Positions 24,201-33,389 of a DNA stretch of 64,000 bases are shown here, piece by piece; the stretch's first letter is position 1, and every line of letters starts with the position of its first letter. The position numbers and the translations under genes are program-made. Source of the stretch: Tachypleus tridentatus (taxonomy: Eukaryota; Arthropoda; Merostomata; Xiphosura; Limulidae); assembly GCF_004210375.1 (NCBI RefSeq), contig NC_134827.1, forward strand, positions 106,811,285 to 106,875,284, in the 5' to 3' direction. The notes beneath the pieces were generated by a model that was not told the DNA's origin, ran no database searches, and worked only from the letters and a program-made list of their open reading frames with translations.

Positions 24201-27200
24201 CCTCCCCTTCACAGGCCACCATGCACAACAAACACATGTGGATGTTTTCATTCCAGAGGAGGTAAACTGAAAGAACAGAACCTTCTCTGGGAGGTCCCCT
24301 GACCAAGTACAGGAATCCACACCGAGGGGTACATAAGAGCTATCTTTGCTTGCCATCTCTAATTTAGCAATGTGAGAGTAGAGGGAAGGCAGCTTGTCAC
24401 CACCAGCTCTTGGGCTGCCCTTTTACCAATGAATAGTGGGATTGACCATCACATTGTAATGTGCCTACAGCCAAAAAGGAGAACATGTTTTATGCAACAG
24501 GAATTCAAACCTGCAACCCTCGGATTACAACTGGAGTGCCTTAACCACCTGGCCTTCTTGCTGATGTCTGTTGTGTTTAACAATAGGATTTTTTAAAATA
24601 ATTTAGTCCTTTCATTTTTAAGATTTTTCTAATTTTTAATCATTTTCTTGGTGAACATATTTTTATTTTTCAAAAAGCCAGGATTTTCTTTAGTAGTATA
24701 ATTACATAACTTTTATCCTCTGTAGCCCACAGATGATAATGCATTTCCCTTTTCTTTGTCACCTCAATCTTAGTAAATTAATGGCCACCAAACATGCTCA
24801 AAATACCAAAGTAATGTGAATTTACATTTGAATAAAACCATACAGCTTTTCATGAATAATACTGTCTTTTCTTTTGTTGTAATATTTACAACTAGACTTT
24901 GTAATACTTTAAAAACCTCAGTAATGGTTTGTTTTTAAAAAAAATATTAGAATCACTGCATCTGTCAACATCAAATGCAAATACTATTTGCTCATCTGTC
25001 CAAATTTTCATTCTGTTCCATTTAATAGAAAAACCCTAATGTGGTATCCTCATATGGCTGACAAATATATTTACAGTTATTTCATACAAGATGTTCATAT
25101 CAACGAATGGCATTACAAAATAAACTTCTAAGAACCATTTCTACGATCCATACATTCAAATGTAAGCCACAATGCAGGTGGCACAGTAAGTTACACGAAA
25201 CACTGTAAAACAGTTGGTGCACTAGTTGGGTTATACACTGATTGTTAAACTTGGTGCTTTAGTTCGTATAGACGTACAACTAAACCATTACATAATGCTA
25301 AAATCTTTACTACAATGAAAGTCCATTATATTCCTGGAATACATTTGTGTGAAAAAAAAAACCCAAAAAAAACAGCTGTTATTTCTGTCAGTTTCATGTG
25401 ACGGCCATCAAAAGATGTGTTGCAGAGAAAGTACATGTATAGTCATACTAAATATGTCAAACATTGTCAGAGAAGCCAAATTATTCATATTACTTACCCA
25501 AATATAACAGCATTCCAAATCATAATATTATTATCTGTCGGAGCTGCACTGACACCAGCAGGGGGGTCTTCTTGTAGTCTAGAAATATTGGAAAATGTCA
25601 GCACAGAAAACAGCGAGTTATTAATAACATATTTTTACTTTTAACAATTATACATAAATTACAGACAGGGCTAACAATTACAATGAACAAGTTCTAGAAA
25701 CTAGAAGTAATTTTACCATTGGTCCTTTATTGTATATGACTTTAGGAAGTCACTGAAGTAAACATGTGCCACATCAATAAATACAGATGAAGTTTTATTT
25801 ATGTGGTACAATAAAAAAAAAAACAATATTTTACAAAGACACCTCTTCTGGCTTTATAAAATTTTGTAATCTTACAGTTAGAATTATTTTCAATTTGAAT
25901 GACTATATATATATATATAGTAGTGATAGTTGAAACACCTCATTTAGGTTGGTTGTTGTAGAGTTTTTTTGTTTTTTTTTGGATGGCCTTTGAGGGTTAA
26001 GCAACCTTCATTAATAACATTAAATATTCAACACAAGGTAAAAATATCTTTGTTCTTATCCAGCTTACAGATAGTTAATAATCCAGATAAACTTTCATTA
26101 TGATCTAGTTACACCTTAAATCTCTTCAAATATATTTCACTGCTTAACCAGATACACTTTTCTCACCCATCTACCAAAACTGAGCAATTTACCTAAGAAT
26201 GTCAATTAGTGCCACAAAAAATAACTGATTAACTGAAAATTATATTTAAATCACTTAATTTCACAAAAGTAATTGACAAATTGAAATAAGTGCTTCTGGT
26301 CATTATTATTTTTTATTATTTCAACTAGTCAAGTATTACAGAAGAAAAATCAGTTATTGGATTAGTGAACCCGGTGAGAATTAGTTATAAAATTCTACTA
26401 ATTGTCTGTTTCTGGTGTCTTATTTATTAAACTTTATCATTCAATGTTTTTACATTTAAGTGACTTAAGACTAACAGGTAAGGAAATATTATTCCACCAT
26501 TCATAATTCTGAGAAACCAACTAAACCTGACAGTCATGATTTATTTAAGAGTAATTGTCCTCTATTCCTTCCACTGTCTTGAAACAGAAGTTTTATGCTT
26601 GTCAGTATGATAAATTTCAGTTTTTTGGTTTAACTTACTTCAAGAAAATGTGTGTACGTGTACTGAAACTGTTGTTTAAGCGTAGCTCACTGGCTCGGTA
26701 TTCAGAATTGAATTAGGTATAAAGTTATGACTGAAGACTGGTTGAAATGAACTAGTTAATACTTTTAAGTTTATAACTTTTTCAAGTTCAAAACATCTGT
26801 AAGTGTAAATGTACTTAGAGGCAACCTTCAAAGATATTTAAGACCCACAGAAATACTTATATGCCCCAGGACACAGTCTCCTTTTACCCACCCCCTCTAT
26901 GGGTGCGGAGAATACAAGTCTAGGACAGAAAGTGCTTATACTGTAACTCAAAACACAAGTTATGAATCAAGTCTGACGTCTTTCCAACTTTCTATTTGAA
27001 TTTCAATGTACGACATATTGCAAACTTTCTTTTTGACATGTTAATCTGTTACATATAATCAAATATAACTACAAAACATTGTGTCTATCAGAGACTAGAG
27101 TTATAGTATTTACATCATTTCCTTTATGTACAAAATTAAGTTTAACAAAGAAAAACAATCAACTGGACAAACCAGTTCAAACATCATAAAGTTATTCAAC

Positions 27201-27834
27201 CTATAAATACCACAGCAAAATACGTTATATTACACAAATATAGTTACTGAATACGACACACACTGGGTTATTTTTATAACAAATTTCAAAACTGCATAAA
27301 CTTTCAACATGTTGAAAATCTCACTGCATAATGACACTACTATATCTTCTTATATTTAATTACTTACCAAGTTTCATTAAAACAAAGTAATTCATAAATT
27401 ATTTTAAATTTTAATACCCAACACACACGCAAATATCTTAACATTATATTATTTTAAATAGCATATCATTGCTTTCATTTATTGCCAAATACGACATACA
27501 AGTTAGGCTTAACTAGAGTTATCATAAGTTTTTATTTCAAGCTTTTACAATAAGTTCATTCCGTTACGTGAAGTGACCTCATGTAATTTCGTACTTAATA
27601 CATTGAAAAGGGCAGTGCTAATTTCACATTTTAGCTATAATCCAGATTAATCATATTTTCTATTTAAAAATGTCTAATGTTCTTTGCTAGTTCATTCATT
27701 TTCCACACACTCGGACTGGTTCAATTAGCTGCACTTTTCAGTGTAAGGTCTACTTAAGTACAAATTACCGTACAAACTGACGGTATCAACCTTTTAAAAT
27801 CTCTCATAAGTCTTCTTCGAGCAGGAGTTGACAT
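12045..27834 (-). CDS. UBE2A: RAD6-type ubiquitin-conjugating enzyme E2 (UBE2A/B orthologue), complete, five exons
   Basis: E2 enzyme carrying activated ubiquitin on a catalytic cysteine; the family acts with RAD18, RNF20/40 and UBR-type ligases on PCNA, histone H2B and N-degron substrates. Exons 27834-27791, 25578-25498, 17565-17450, 16455-16367 and 12206-12045 join in phase to 163 codons plus TGA. The UBC fold fills residues 4-150: N-terminal helix [18 protein letters not shown] at 78-80, active-site C88 in [20 protein letters not shown], and [13 protein letters not shown]. After SW at 148-149 a 14-residue acidic/basic tail ([14 protein letters not shown]) makes it longer than human UBE2A/B (152 residues). 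Exon 1 has a weak donor (gttgat); the others are gtaag. No inactivating change. Confidence 0.97.
12722..13880. repeat. 41 bp minisatellite in UBE2A intron 4
   Basis: Over two dozen copies of a unit with ggttatatcccatagaacaa and caaaatcctcacc. Two versions alternate (ccttaaccacgg and ccataatcatgg), with a shorter one (aaccacag). On the gene's strand many copies read TTAAGGTGAGGATTTTG or TTATGGTGAGG, close to a 5' splice site. Confidence 0.93.
13881..16366 (-). other. Remainder of UBE2A intron 4
   Basis: Apart from the outlier repeat block, AT-rich sequence with no recognised exon or element. Open frames near 14302-14565 and 14966-15211 show no family signature. Confidence 0.5.
15285..15545. 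repeat. Decayed outlier of the 41 bp minisatellite
   Basis: Six or so degenerate units with ccttaaccatggttatatcc and acagaacaa, separated from the main array by 1.4 kb of unique sequence. An older or separately expanded part of the same repeat. Confidence 0.75.
16367..16455 (-). CDS. UBE2A: UBE2A coding exon 4 (active site)
   Basis: 89 bases between acceptor aatttatag and donor gtaagt. Encodes [20 protein letters not shown] and VSAILTSIQ, with catalytic C88. Confidence 0.97.
16456..17449 (-). other. UBE2A intron 3
   Basis: AT-rich; nothing recognised. Confidence 0.65.
17450..17565 (-). CDS. UBE2A: UBE2A coding exon 3
   Basis: 116 bases between acceptor tattttcag and donor gtaaga. Contains [19 protein letters not shown] and ends in the HPN motif plus one base of V81. 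Confidence 0.96.
17610..18955. repeat. About 31 bp minisatellite at the start of UBE2A intron 2
   Basis: About forty copies built on agtttgtgataaatctactc followed by variable acataatcacc, tcacacagtcatc or acttacagtcacc. Unit length varies between 27 and 34 bases. Interrupted at 18600-18790 by unique sequence. On the gene's strand many copies contain GTGAGTAG or GTGAGAGTAG, donor-like. Long open frames through the array come from unit lengths near multiples of three and are not coding. Confidence 0.93.
18956..19414 (-). other. UBE2A intron 2 between minisatellite and SINE
   Basis: AT-rich; nothing recognised. Confidence 0.6.
20369..20629 (+). pseudogene. Retrotransposon ORF1 C-terminal part, inverted segment
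   Basis: Encodes [14 protein letters not shown], shared with the other strand's ORF1 near 22830, then a charged tail ([19 protein letters not shown]) ending [10 protein letters not shown] and a stop. The next start codon, at 20632, opens ORF2, the usual tight ORF1-ORF2 spacing. Confidence 0.7.
20632..22780 (+). pseudogene. Retrotransposon ORF2: AP-type endonuclease and reverse transcriptase, broken
   Basis: Starts MATLIQWN. The endonuclease part has the motif [15 protein letters not shown] (about 20984-21030) and [13 protein letters not shown] follows at about 21900-22780 with [12 protein letters not shown], a degenerate SNYHPIAL block, [24 protein letters not shown] and ARG/HPDPEL-like text. 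The catalytic YVDD region has been deleted (INAITAN runs straight into DFNISLS). The thumb begins [10 protein letters not shown] and breaks at the inversion joint. Multiple stops and frameshifts. Confidence 0.8.
22779..23935 (-). pseudogene. Retrotransposon ORF1 (gag-like, zinc knuckles), broken
   Basis: Decayed frame starting near [14 protein letters not shown]. Middle part: [17 protein letters not shown] and [18 protein letters not shown], the first CCHC knuckle, then [18 protein letters not shown] with [18 protein letters not shown]. This is the nucleic-acid-binding ORF1 of jockey/I-type non-LTR elements. Several frameshifts and a stop separate the parts. Confidence 0.8.
24556..25497 (-). 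other. UBE2A intron 2, proximal end
   Basis: AT-rich; no recognised element after the SINE head. Confidence 0.6.
25498..25578 (-). CDS. UBE2A: UBE2A coding exon 2
   Basis: 81 bases between acceptor atatttctag and donor gtaagt. Encodes [20 protein letters not shown] and WNAVIF plus two bases of a glycine. Confidence 0.96.
25579..27790 (-). other. UBE2A intron 1
   Basis: AT-rich with a short at-repeat at about 25905-25919. No gene or recognised element. Confidence 0.6.
27791..27834 (-). CDS. UBE2A: UBE2A coding exon 1
   Basis: 44 bases: ATG to two bases of R15, encoding [14 protein letters not shown]. Followed by the weak donor gttgat. Confidence 0.95.
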
Positions 27835-28160
27835 TTCAAATAAAATAAATGAAGTATAGGATCACAGTTGAACCAGTAACTCCACAATAGAAATACAAAA
27901 CTATAATTTATAAATACAGTACTGTATATTATACACAATTGAAAAGCTATGCCTTATACACCCTTTAACAATACCCAATGAGTTTCTAACGCACAAGTAA
28001 TATTACAAGTATACTCCTACGAGTTTAGGCACTATCTTTACCTGAAATGACGTTTTCATCCGGGTACCTGCCTATGACGTTAGGAGCGCTTACTATACTA
28101 TAGTTGTAAGCTAATTTTGACGCTTCAATTTAGATTTTAGTTACAATGCGCATGACGTTA
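27835..28160 (-). promoter_or_regulatory. UBE2A 5' flank with three TGACGT motifs
   Basis: TGACGT (CRE/ATF half-site) at 28048-28053, 28075-28080 and 28153-28158, all in one orientation and within 111 bases, 210-330 bases upstream of the start codon. A minus-strand TTTCAG|gtaaag near 28040 could be the donor of a non-coding first exon. No TATA box seen. Confidence 0.4.
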
Positions 28161-28205
28161 AAGGACACTCAAAATACATAGAATATTCTAGACAATGTTA
28201 CGATT

Positions 28206-28322
28206 TGTTTTTGTTTTGAATTAAGCACAAAGCTACACAAAGGGCTATCTGTGCTCTGCCCACCACGAGTATCGAAACTCGGTTTTTAGCGTTGTAAGTC
28301 CGTAGACATACCGCTGAGATAT
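28206..28322 (-). mobile_element. Second tRNA-derived SINE family, copy 1
   Basis: Tail first on the plus strand: aattaagcacaaagctacac, then cccaccacgagtatcgaaac and ccgtagacataccgctgag. On its own strand it carries a B-box-like gtttcgatac. Head truncated. Confidence 0.75.
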
Positions 28323-28789
28323 ATAATACTTGGGAACACGATGACACCAGAATATTGTGATTATAAATCTTGACAGATATATACAAGTGAAATAACAATT
28401 CTATATAGGAGTTAGTAGAACAAAATGGTTAATGTCAAAGTTGGTATTCAATGTGTGAATATTGTTTCTTTGTTGATCGAGTGTTAGTTTACAGTTGGTG
28501 GAGTCATTCAGTTAAGTATTTGGATAAGCGTCAATTTTCGTATATATATATATATTCAGTTACTTGATAAATTAGCCATAACATTGCACAAGTAAGCTCA
28601 TTTATGTATTTGTTCAACCATCATTTGAAAACTTAAGCCTACAAGTCACAATAGTGTACAATAGGTGTATATTAACCTGCAAAATAAGGAACACAAACTA
28701 ATCTATTATCATTACATTGACTAGGCTTGGCCTTATTTTCGCCAATTAATGTTGTAAAATACGCTTATTGAAAAAATAACGTCACAACT
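28323..28789. other. Intergenic, possibly a decayed LTR
   Basis: Lies directly before a primer-binding-site-like sequence; no matching second LTR is seen downstream, so the LTR reading is weak. Confidence 0.3.
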
Positions 28790-29760
28790 TTAGTGTCAGA
28801 AGTGGGATTATTCTGAACAAAATTTAACTTTCGAAATTGACCTTATGGGGTGGCATTGGAGATTTACTGAAGTTAATGAAGCAGTTAATAGAAAGATAGG
28901 ATGAAGAGAGAAAAAATAAAAGAAGTTGACATGAAATTAAAAGAAGACCCAGAGGTAAGAGATGAGAATATAAGAGAAGAATTTAAAAAAATTAAACAAT
29001 TAACAATCTAATTGAAGTCAAGATTGGCAAAACTATAGGAAAGATTACAACAACAAGATTGCAGAAATATATAAAAAAAAGGTTACAGAAGTCCAGAAAG
29101 GCTAATGTCAAAATTGGAAAAGTAAATAAAACATTAAAGAGCTGAAAAAAAACCCAACAACATCAGTGACGAAATGAAACATCTGGAAAACTATTTATTA
29201 AATACAAATATTAAACAAGTCACAATATTTTCTACATTGGCTCAAAATTAAAAACCTAAGATACCATCTACAACAAAATATGGTACAAGGAGTTATTTTA
29301 ATCTAAACCTATCAGAACTACTTCTGTGCCATCTGTTACTACAAAACCTTCCTAGTCTGCCAAAGCTAAGTCACTAATGAACTAAGTTCCAGAATTTAGT
29401 TGGTCATTTCACTATTGGCCATTTGAGAAGCCAACAGACTATGATGGAAAGTTGCAAAGGGAAATATATCAGGCTCAGTTTGAAATAATTTCTAAAGTGA
29501 GCTTCGTGCCAATTACAAGAGACCAGCTTTAACAACGTGATGTAATCCCCTGCTGTGCCGCTACTAAAAGCATCGTCTGGAAGTTATGGAGCATCAGGTC
29601 TTGTAGCTTTGAAATATCATCTTTCATTAATAATAGCTTAGAAGATATGTAAGAATTGATCAAACAGCTGATTTAACAGAATGGGGGAAACTGACCACAA
29701 GAAATTAAATGTTTCAATTCTTGCAACAAACTCTAGAGTGGAGCCTTTATGAAATAAAAA
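28790..29760 (+). mobile_element. Decayed LTR-retrotransposon leader and gag region
   Basis: tagtgtcagaagtgggatta at 28791-28810 resembles the tRNA primer-binding leader of Ty3/gypsy- or BEL-type elements. Around 29430-29510 a frame reads KPTDYDGKLQREIYQAQFEI, the typical start of the conserved gag block. Lysine-rich text precedes it. Many stops; no protease, RT or integrase is found. Confidence 0.5.
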
Positions 29761-30319
29761 CACTTCCCAGAGGATAGTAGAAAGAAATAACAGTTGTAGT
29801 TATGAGAACCATTACTATTACACCAGACACAACGGCTGTTATTAAGCCAGAGATACAATACACTAAAAAAGATTCGTTGAGCCTATTCAGACTGAATGAA
29901 CAACAAACGGCTTACTATATGCCCAAAAGATAAAAAAAATAGCTGGATTTATAAGACAAAGTTCAGCTGGGAATAATCCACATACACCAACTTAGAAAAC
30001 AAGTTCATTAGTTGAGAAAAATTGTCCACGAGTCCATGAATTTATTGAAAACTTTGCAATATGCTGATTAATGCTTGTTTTATAGTGTCATGTTTTAAGC
30101 TGTATGAAATCAGATGTTTTACAGCAGGTGTATGTGACTTTGTGGCGATAAATTAATCAATAAACAAACAATACACAATCCACTTGTTTAAAAATAATAT
30201 ATTAGAAGAAGTCAAACGTGGATACAAATGTTCTTTCTACTTTTGGTTTCCACATTGTATTCATTGTCTATTTTTGTCAAAATCCACACAAGTTGGTTCA
30301 TTTATAATAAAACACTCTT
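29761..30319. other. Intergenic, nothing recognised
   Basis: AT-rich, possibly the tail of the decayed LTR element. Confidence 0.5.
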
Positions 30320-30420
30320 GGCCTTAGCATGGCCAAGTGTTTAGGGCGCTGGACTCGTAATCGGAGGGTCACGGGTTCGAATCTCCATCACACCAAACAT
30401 GCTCGCCATTTCAGCCGTCT

Positions 30421-32330
30421 GGTTGGTTGATTTAGTGTTTTCTGGCACAAAGCAACTAGGCTATCTGCGCCACACATCCGGTAAAAAGGTAAAAGTAAAG
30501 TAAATGTAGTAAAATTCATAAAAGGAAATGAAGGTAAAACAAAACAGAGTTTAAAAACATAAATAGCATAAAACCAATGTTGACATCTAGTCTACAACGT
30601 TAAGAGAGAAACTACAGTAAGAGAAGTTGTAAAGGACTTTCTGTAACATAATGGTAATTATCATGACCTGCCAGGAAGACTAACAGGTAAGTACAAGACC
30701 CAACATCAGTCACTTGAAGTTAGTCTTTCCAGTCCTAGTTCCGAGTTATGTTTCATTATGGCCATTTTCAAAAAGTAAAGTAATAAAAGTTTTAAAAGAC
30801 GTGTAGCAAAATTTTAACAATAACTCGCCAGGATGACAAACGGGTAGTTCAAATAGCAGCGTCAGTCACGTGAAGTTGGCCTTTCCAGTCCTGGTGTCGA
30901 GTTATTTAATGTTAGGGCCATTTTCTAATTTAAAATCGAACAAGAGAGACTGTGATTCTGAAAAGGGAAGTACATTTAAAAAAGATTTAATGTATAAATT
31001 GAAAAAAACTTAAATGGCATTACAAAGGTTAATGGCATTAAAATAATTAAAAACATTTCTAAAGTGGACAGTGTCAACACTGCCAATAACACTAACACTA
31101 CAGATAAACCTTGGAAGAACATGTTTAAAATGTTGTCGTCGTGGAGTCATAACAGTGGCAAGATAGTAAAATGAGGCTTATTGTGACTCGAGTGTTACAC
31201 AGACAACACGTAGGTGCATCAGTCCCAGATGAAAGAAAACGTTGAGTTTAAAAACTGTGACCAATGCCTGGTCCAGTCAGAACAACTTCGTATTTCCAAT
31301 CCTTACAGTAGCAAGATGACCAAAGTCTAGTGGAGGGTTTTATTTGGAAAATGCTTGTTTTCGCGTTGCTCACTCCAAGCCGACTGCCAGCTGGCATGGA
31401 ACCGAGCCTTGAATACAGTACCATAGTCCATGTATGGAAGAGGCACAGCAGTGACAGTGCTAGAGCAGATAGATTTAGCTGCAATGTTGGTGAACTCGTT
31501 CCCACAAATACCAAAGCGGCCCGGTATCCAGAAAAACTGGATAGAAGTAGATGTTAAAGAGAAATGGGCCAATCGGTTTTGAATAGCGGCGAGAACAGGG
31601 TGTGAACCAACGTGAGGCGATTCCAGGACCAGTAGAGAACTGAGCAAGCCAGTATAAATAGTGCAGTTTGAGTATTGCTTAGCTTCTATGTGATCCAGGG
31701 CAAGAGAAATGGCGTATAGTTCAGCAGTGAACACAAAAGCTGTAGAGAGGATTCTGCGCGCAACCACCAAACCACAACAAACCATGACAGAGATCACAGA
31801 GTCACATGATTTTGAACCATCCGTATAAATAGGAATGGAAAAATTGTTCGAAAGATGTTCAGTTAATAAAAGACGGTACTTCCAATCGGGAGTATCTACT
31901 TTTCTCAGATGACTTAAAGAAAGGTGACATTTGGGGACTGTAATAAGCCATAGTGGGATGGGCTGACCAGTGGATACTGCAACGTTATCCAAGGACAGAC
32001 CCAATTCATCCATCTGCGCCTGGATACGAAGGCCAAAAGGAACAATGGCAGATCATCTGTTCTGAAAACGTATGGCCAACCAAGGAAGGAAAACACAACC
32101 CCAGGTGGGATGCTGTGATAAGGAACGAAGTTTCGAAGCATATAGTAAAGACAGGTGCAAACGGCGAAGGTGCAAAGAAGGTTCATAAGACTCTATGTAT
32201 AAGTTCTGAACTGGGGAGGTGCGGAAAGCCCCATTGCAGAGCCGAAGTTCTTGATGATGAATGGGGTCCAGCATTTTTAAGGCCGAGAGTCTTAAGGCCC
32301 TCACCACGTACAGAAATCCACACCGAGGGG
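30421..32330 (-). mobile_element. Internally deleted non-LTR retrotransposon, same family as 19442-24330
   Basis: Inserted in the SINE with target duplication ttcagccgtct (30410-30420 and 32331-32341). Read on the minus strand it starts with the family's 5' end cccctcggtgtgg, keeps about 35 bases of 5' UTR, then jumps to the RT thumb, followed by RNase H, a C-terminal finger region and a 3' UTR that closely matches 19442-20368, ending in aaccaacc. Confidence 0.88.
31327..32290 (-). pseudogene. RT thumb and RNase H domain of the retrotransposon, two changed catalytic residues
   Basis: Upstream frame reads ALKMLDPIHHQELRLCNGAF and later SLHLRRLHLSLLYASKLRS (RT thumb/connection); after a stop, the frame from 32013 encodes 228 residues. 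RNase H motifs: IYTDGSKS (first Asp present), TAELYAISLALDHIE (Glu present), then CTIYTGLLSS where an Asp is expected after the Thr, and GICGNEFTNIAAKS where an Asp is expected in place of the Asn. With two of four metal ligands lost, the domain should be inactive. The usual C-terminal finger is in other frames at about 31100-31330. Confidence 0.85.
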
Positions 32331-32527
32331 TTCAGCCGTCTGGGCGTTATAATATGACGGTCAATCCACTCTTCGTTGGTAAGAGATAAGCCCAAGAATC
32401 GGTGATGGGTGGACTAGCTGCCTTCCCTCTAACATTTCACTGCTAAATTAGGATCGGCTCTCACAGGTAGGCATCATGTAGCTTTGTGGGAAATTAAAAA
32501 AACACACAAACATAAAATAACACACTT

Positions 32528-33389
32528 GACAAGAAAAATTATTCTTTTCTGATCTGTTGTTATAATACGTGCCGTGATAATATCACTTTAAAAATCGCCA
32601 TGTATGTAATGGTTAAAGGCACAATCACTCAGCATAGATATATCTCTATTTAACTAACTTACTCAAAGTACATTTTGAAAGAGTATCGACAGGATCCTAA
32701 AAATTCCAGCCACACTATCAAATATTATGAGTCAATAATACTCAATTAAAACAACAAAAAGAACTTAGAGGGTTCAAATAACATGACACAATAACAAAGC
32801 AATCACCAATTACAGTAACTGAACTACACAAGATGTGATTTGAAGAATAGTTACGTAAACAAACCTGCTATAAATTGTTGCTTTTAAAAATAAATAAGTT
32901 AACTTAGATATGTGTATGTCTAACATAAAGTTACAGCTCTTAAACCAAAAATGGAAAATTGGCTCCAGAGATGAGGAAAGAAAGGAGGAAATAACAGGAG
33001 GAAGAAGGAAGCTCCTACTTCTTCACAGTGTATAACCAAGAAATTACTAATTACAGCATCAGAGACTGAACTTCCGGTAATAACAGGAAGTGTAATTATT
33101 GTACCAACAAAAAGTGAGATACTGGTACATCTAATAACACTATGTAACACAAATTTTGTTCCTGGATAATACGTGTTATTTCTTAACTGCTTATGTTGTG
33201 AAAGTACAAAAAATGACCATTATTCCCTTCAAACTTTGCTTTTGTGACCTGGATAATAACATTAAGAAATTAACCTATTTTATGTGTAAAAACAGGCAAA
33301 TTTGCACATTTTCATTTACATAAGGTCTGAATAAAACAACATATGAATCAAGATTTACATGTATTTATACTAAAGTTATACAAAAATGT
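32528..33389. other. Intergenic, nothing recognised
   Basis: AT-rich, with a purine-rich stretch at 32970-33015. Confidence 0.55.

Larger units (their letters stand above)
19442..24330 (-). mobile_element. 4.9 kb APE/RT/RNase H-type non-LTR retrotransposon with inverted middle
   Basis: One insertion inside the SINE: flanks acacaaggact (19431-19441) and acataagagct (24331-24341) are diverged copies of the same SINE site. On the minus strand: (1) 24330-about 22780, 5' end cccctcggtgtgg, 5' UTR and ORF1; (2) about 22780-20369, reversed, carrying ORF1 end, endonuclease and RT on the plus strand; (3) 20368-19442, RNase H C-terminal end and 3' UTR ending in ccaa repeats. About 80 bases of ORF1 occur in both parts 1 and 2. 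The RT thumb and most of RNase H are missing. Frames are broken throughout. Confidence 0.82.
19415..24555 (-). mobile_element. tRNA-derived SINE split by a retrotransposon
   Basis: The SINE tail is at 19415-19441 (acaaagcaacacaaggact, compare gcaaagctacacgagggct in intact copies). Its body and head resume at 24331-24555 (acataagagctatc, then tgggattgacc and a tRNA-like head ending aaccacctggcc). Everything between is a later insertion. In UBE2A intron 2, same strand as the gene. Confidence 0.8.
30320..32527 (+). mobile_element. tRNA-derived SINE split by a retrotransposon
   Basis: Head at 30320-30420 (ggccttagcatggccaagtg, B-box-like cacgggttcgaatctcc), body and tail at 32342-32510. Outer flanks aaacactctt and taacacactt suggest the SINE's own target duplication. 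Confidence 0.85.

Noticed and set aside
20333..24270. Host gene on the plus strand within UBE2A intron 2
   Set aside because: All recognisable text belongs to a non-LTR retrotransposon (ORF1, endonuclease, RT), broken in many places.
28198..28398. Minus-strand frame of 66 codons near UBE2A
   Set aside because: Overlaps a second-family SINE copy; no coding features.
31953..32357. 134-codon plus-strand frame
   Set aside because: Antisense shadow of the RT thumb/RNase H region on the minus strand.
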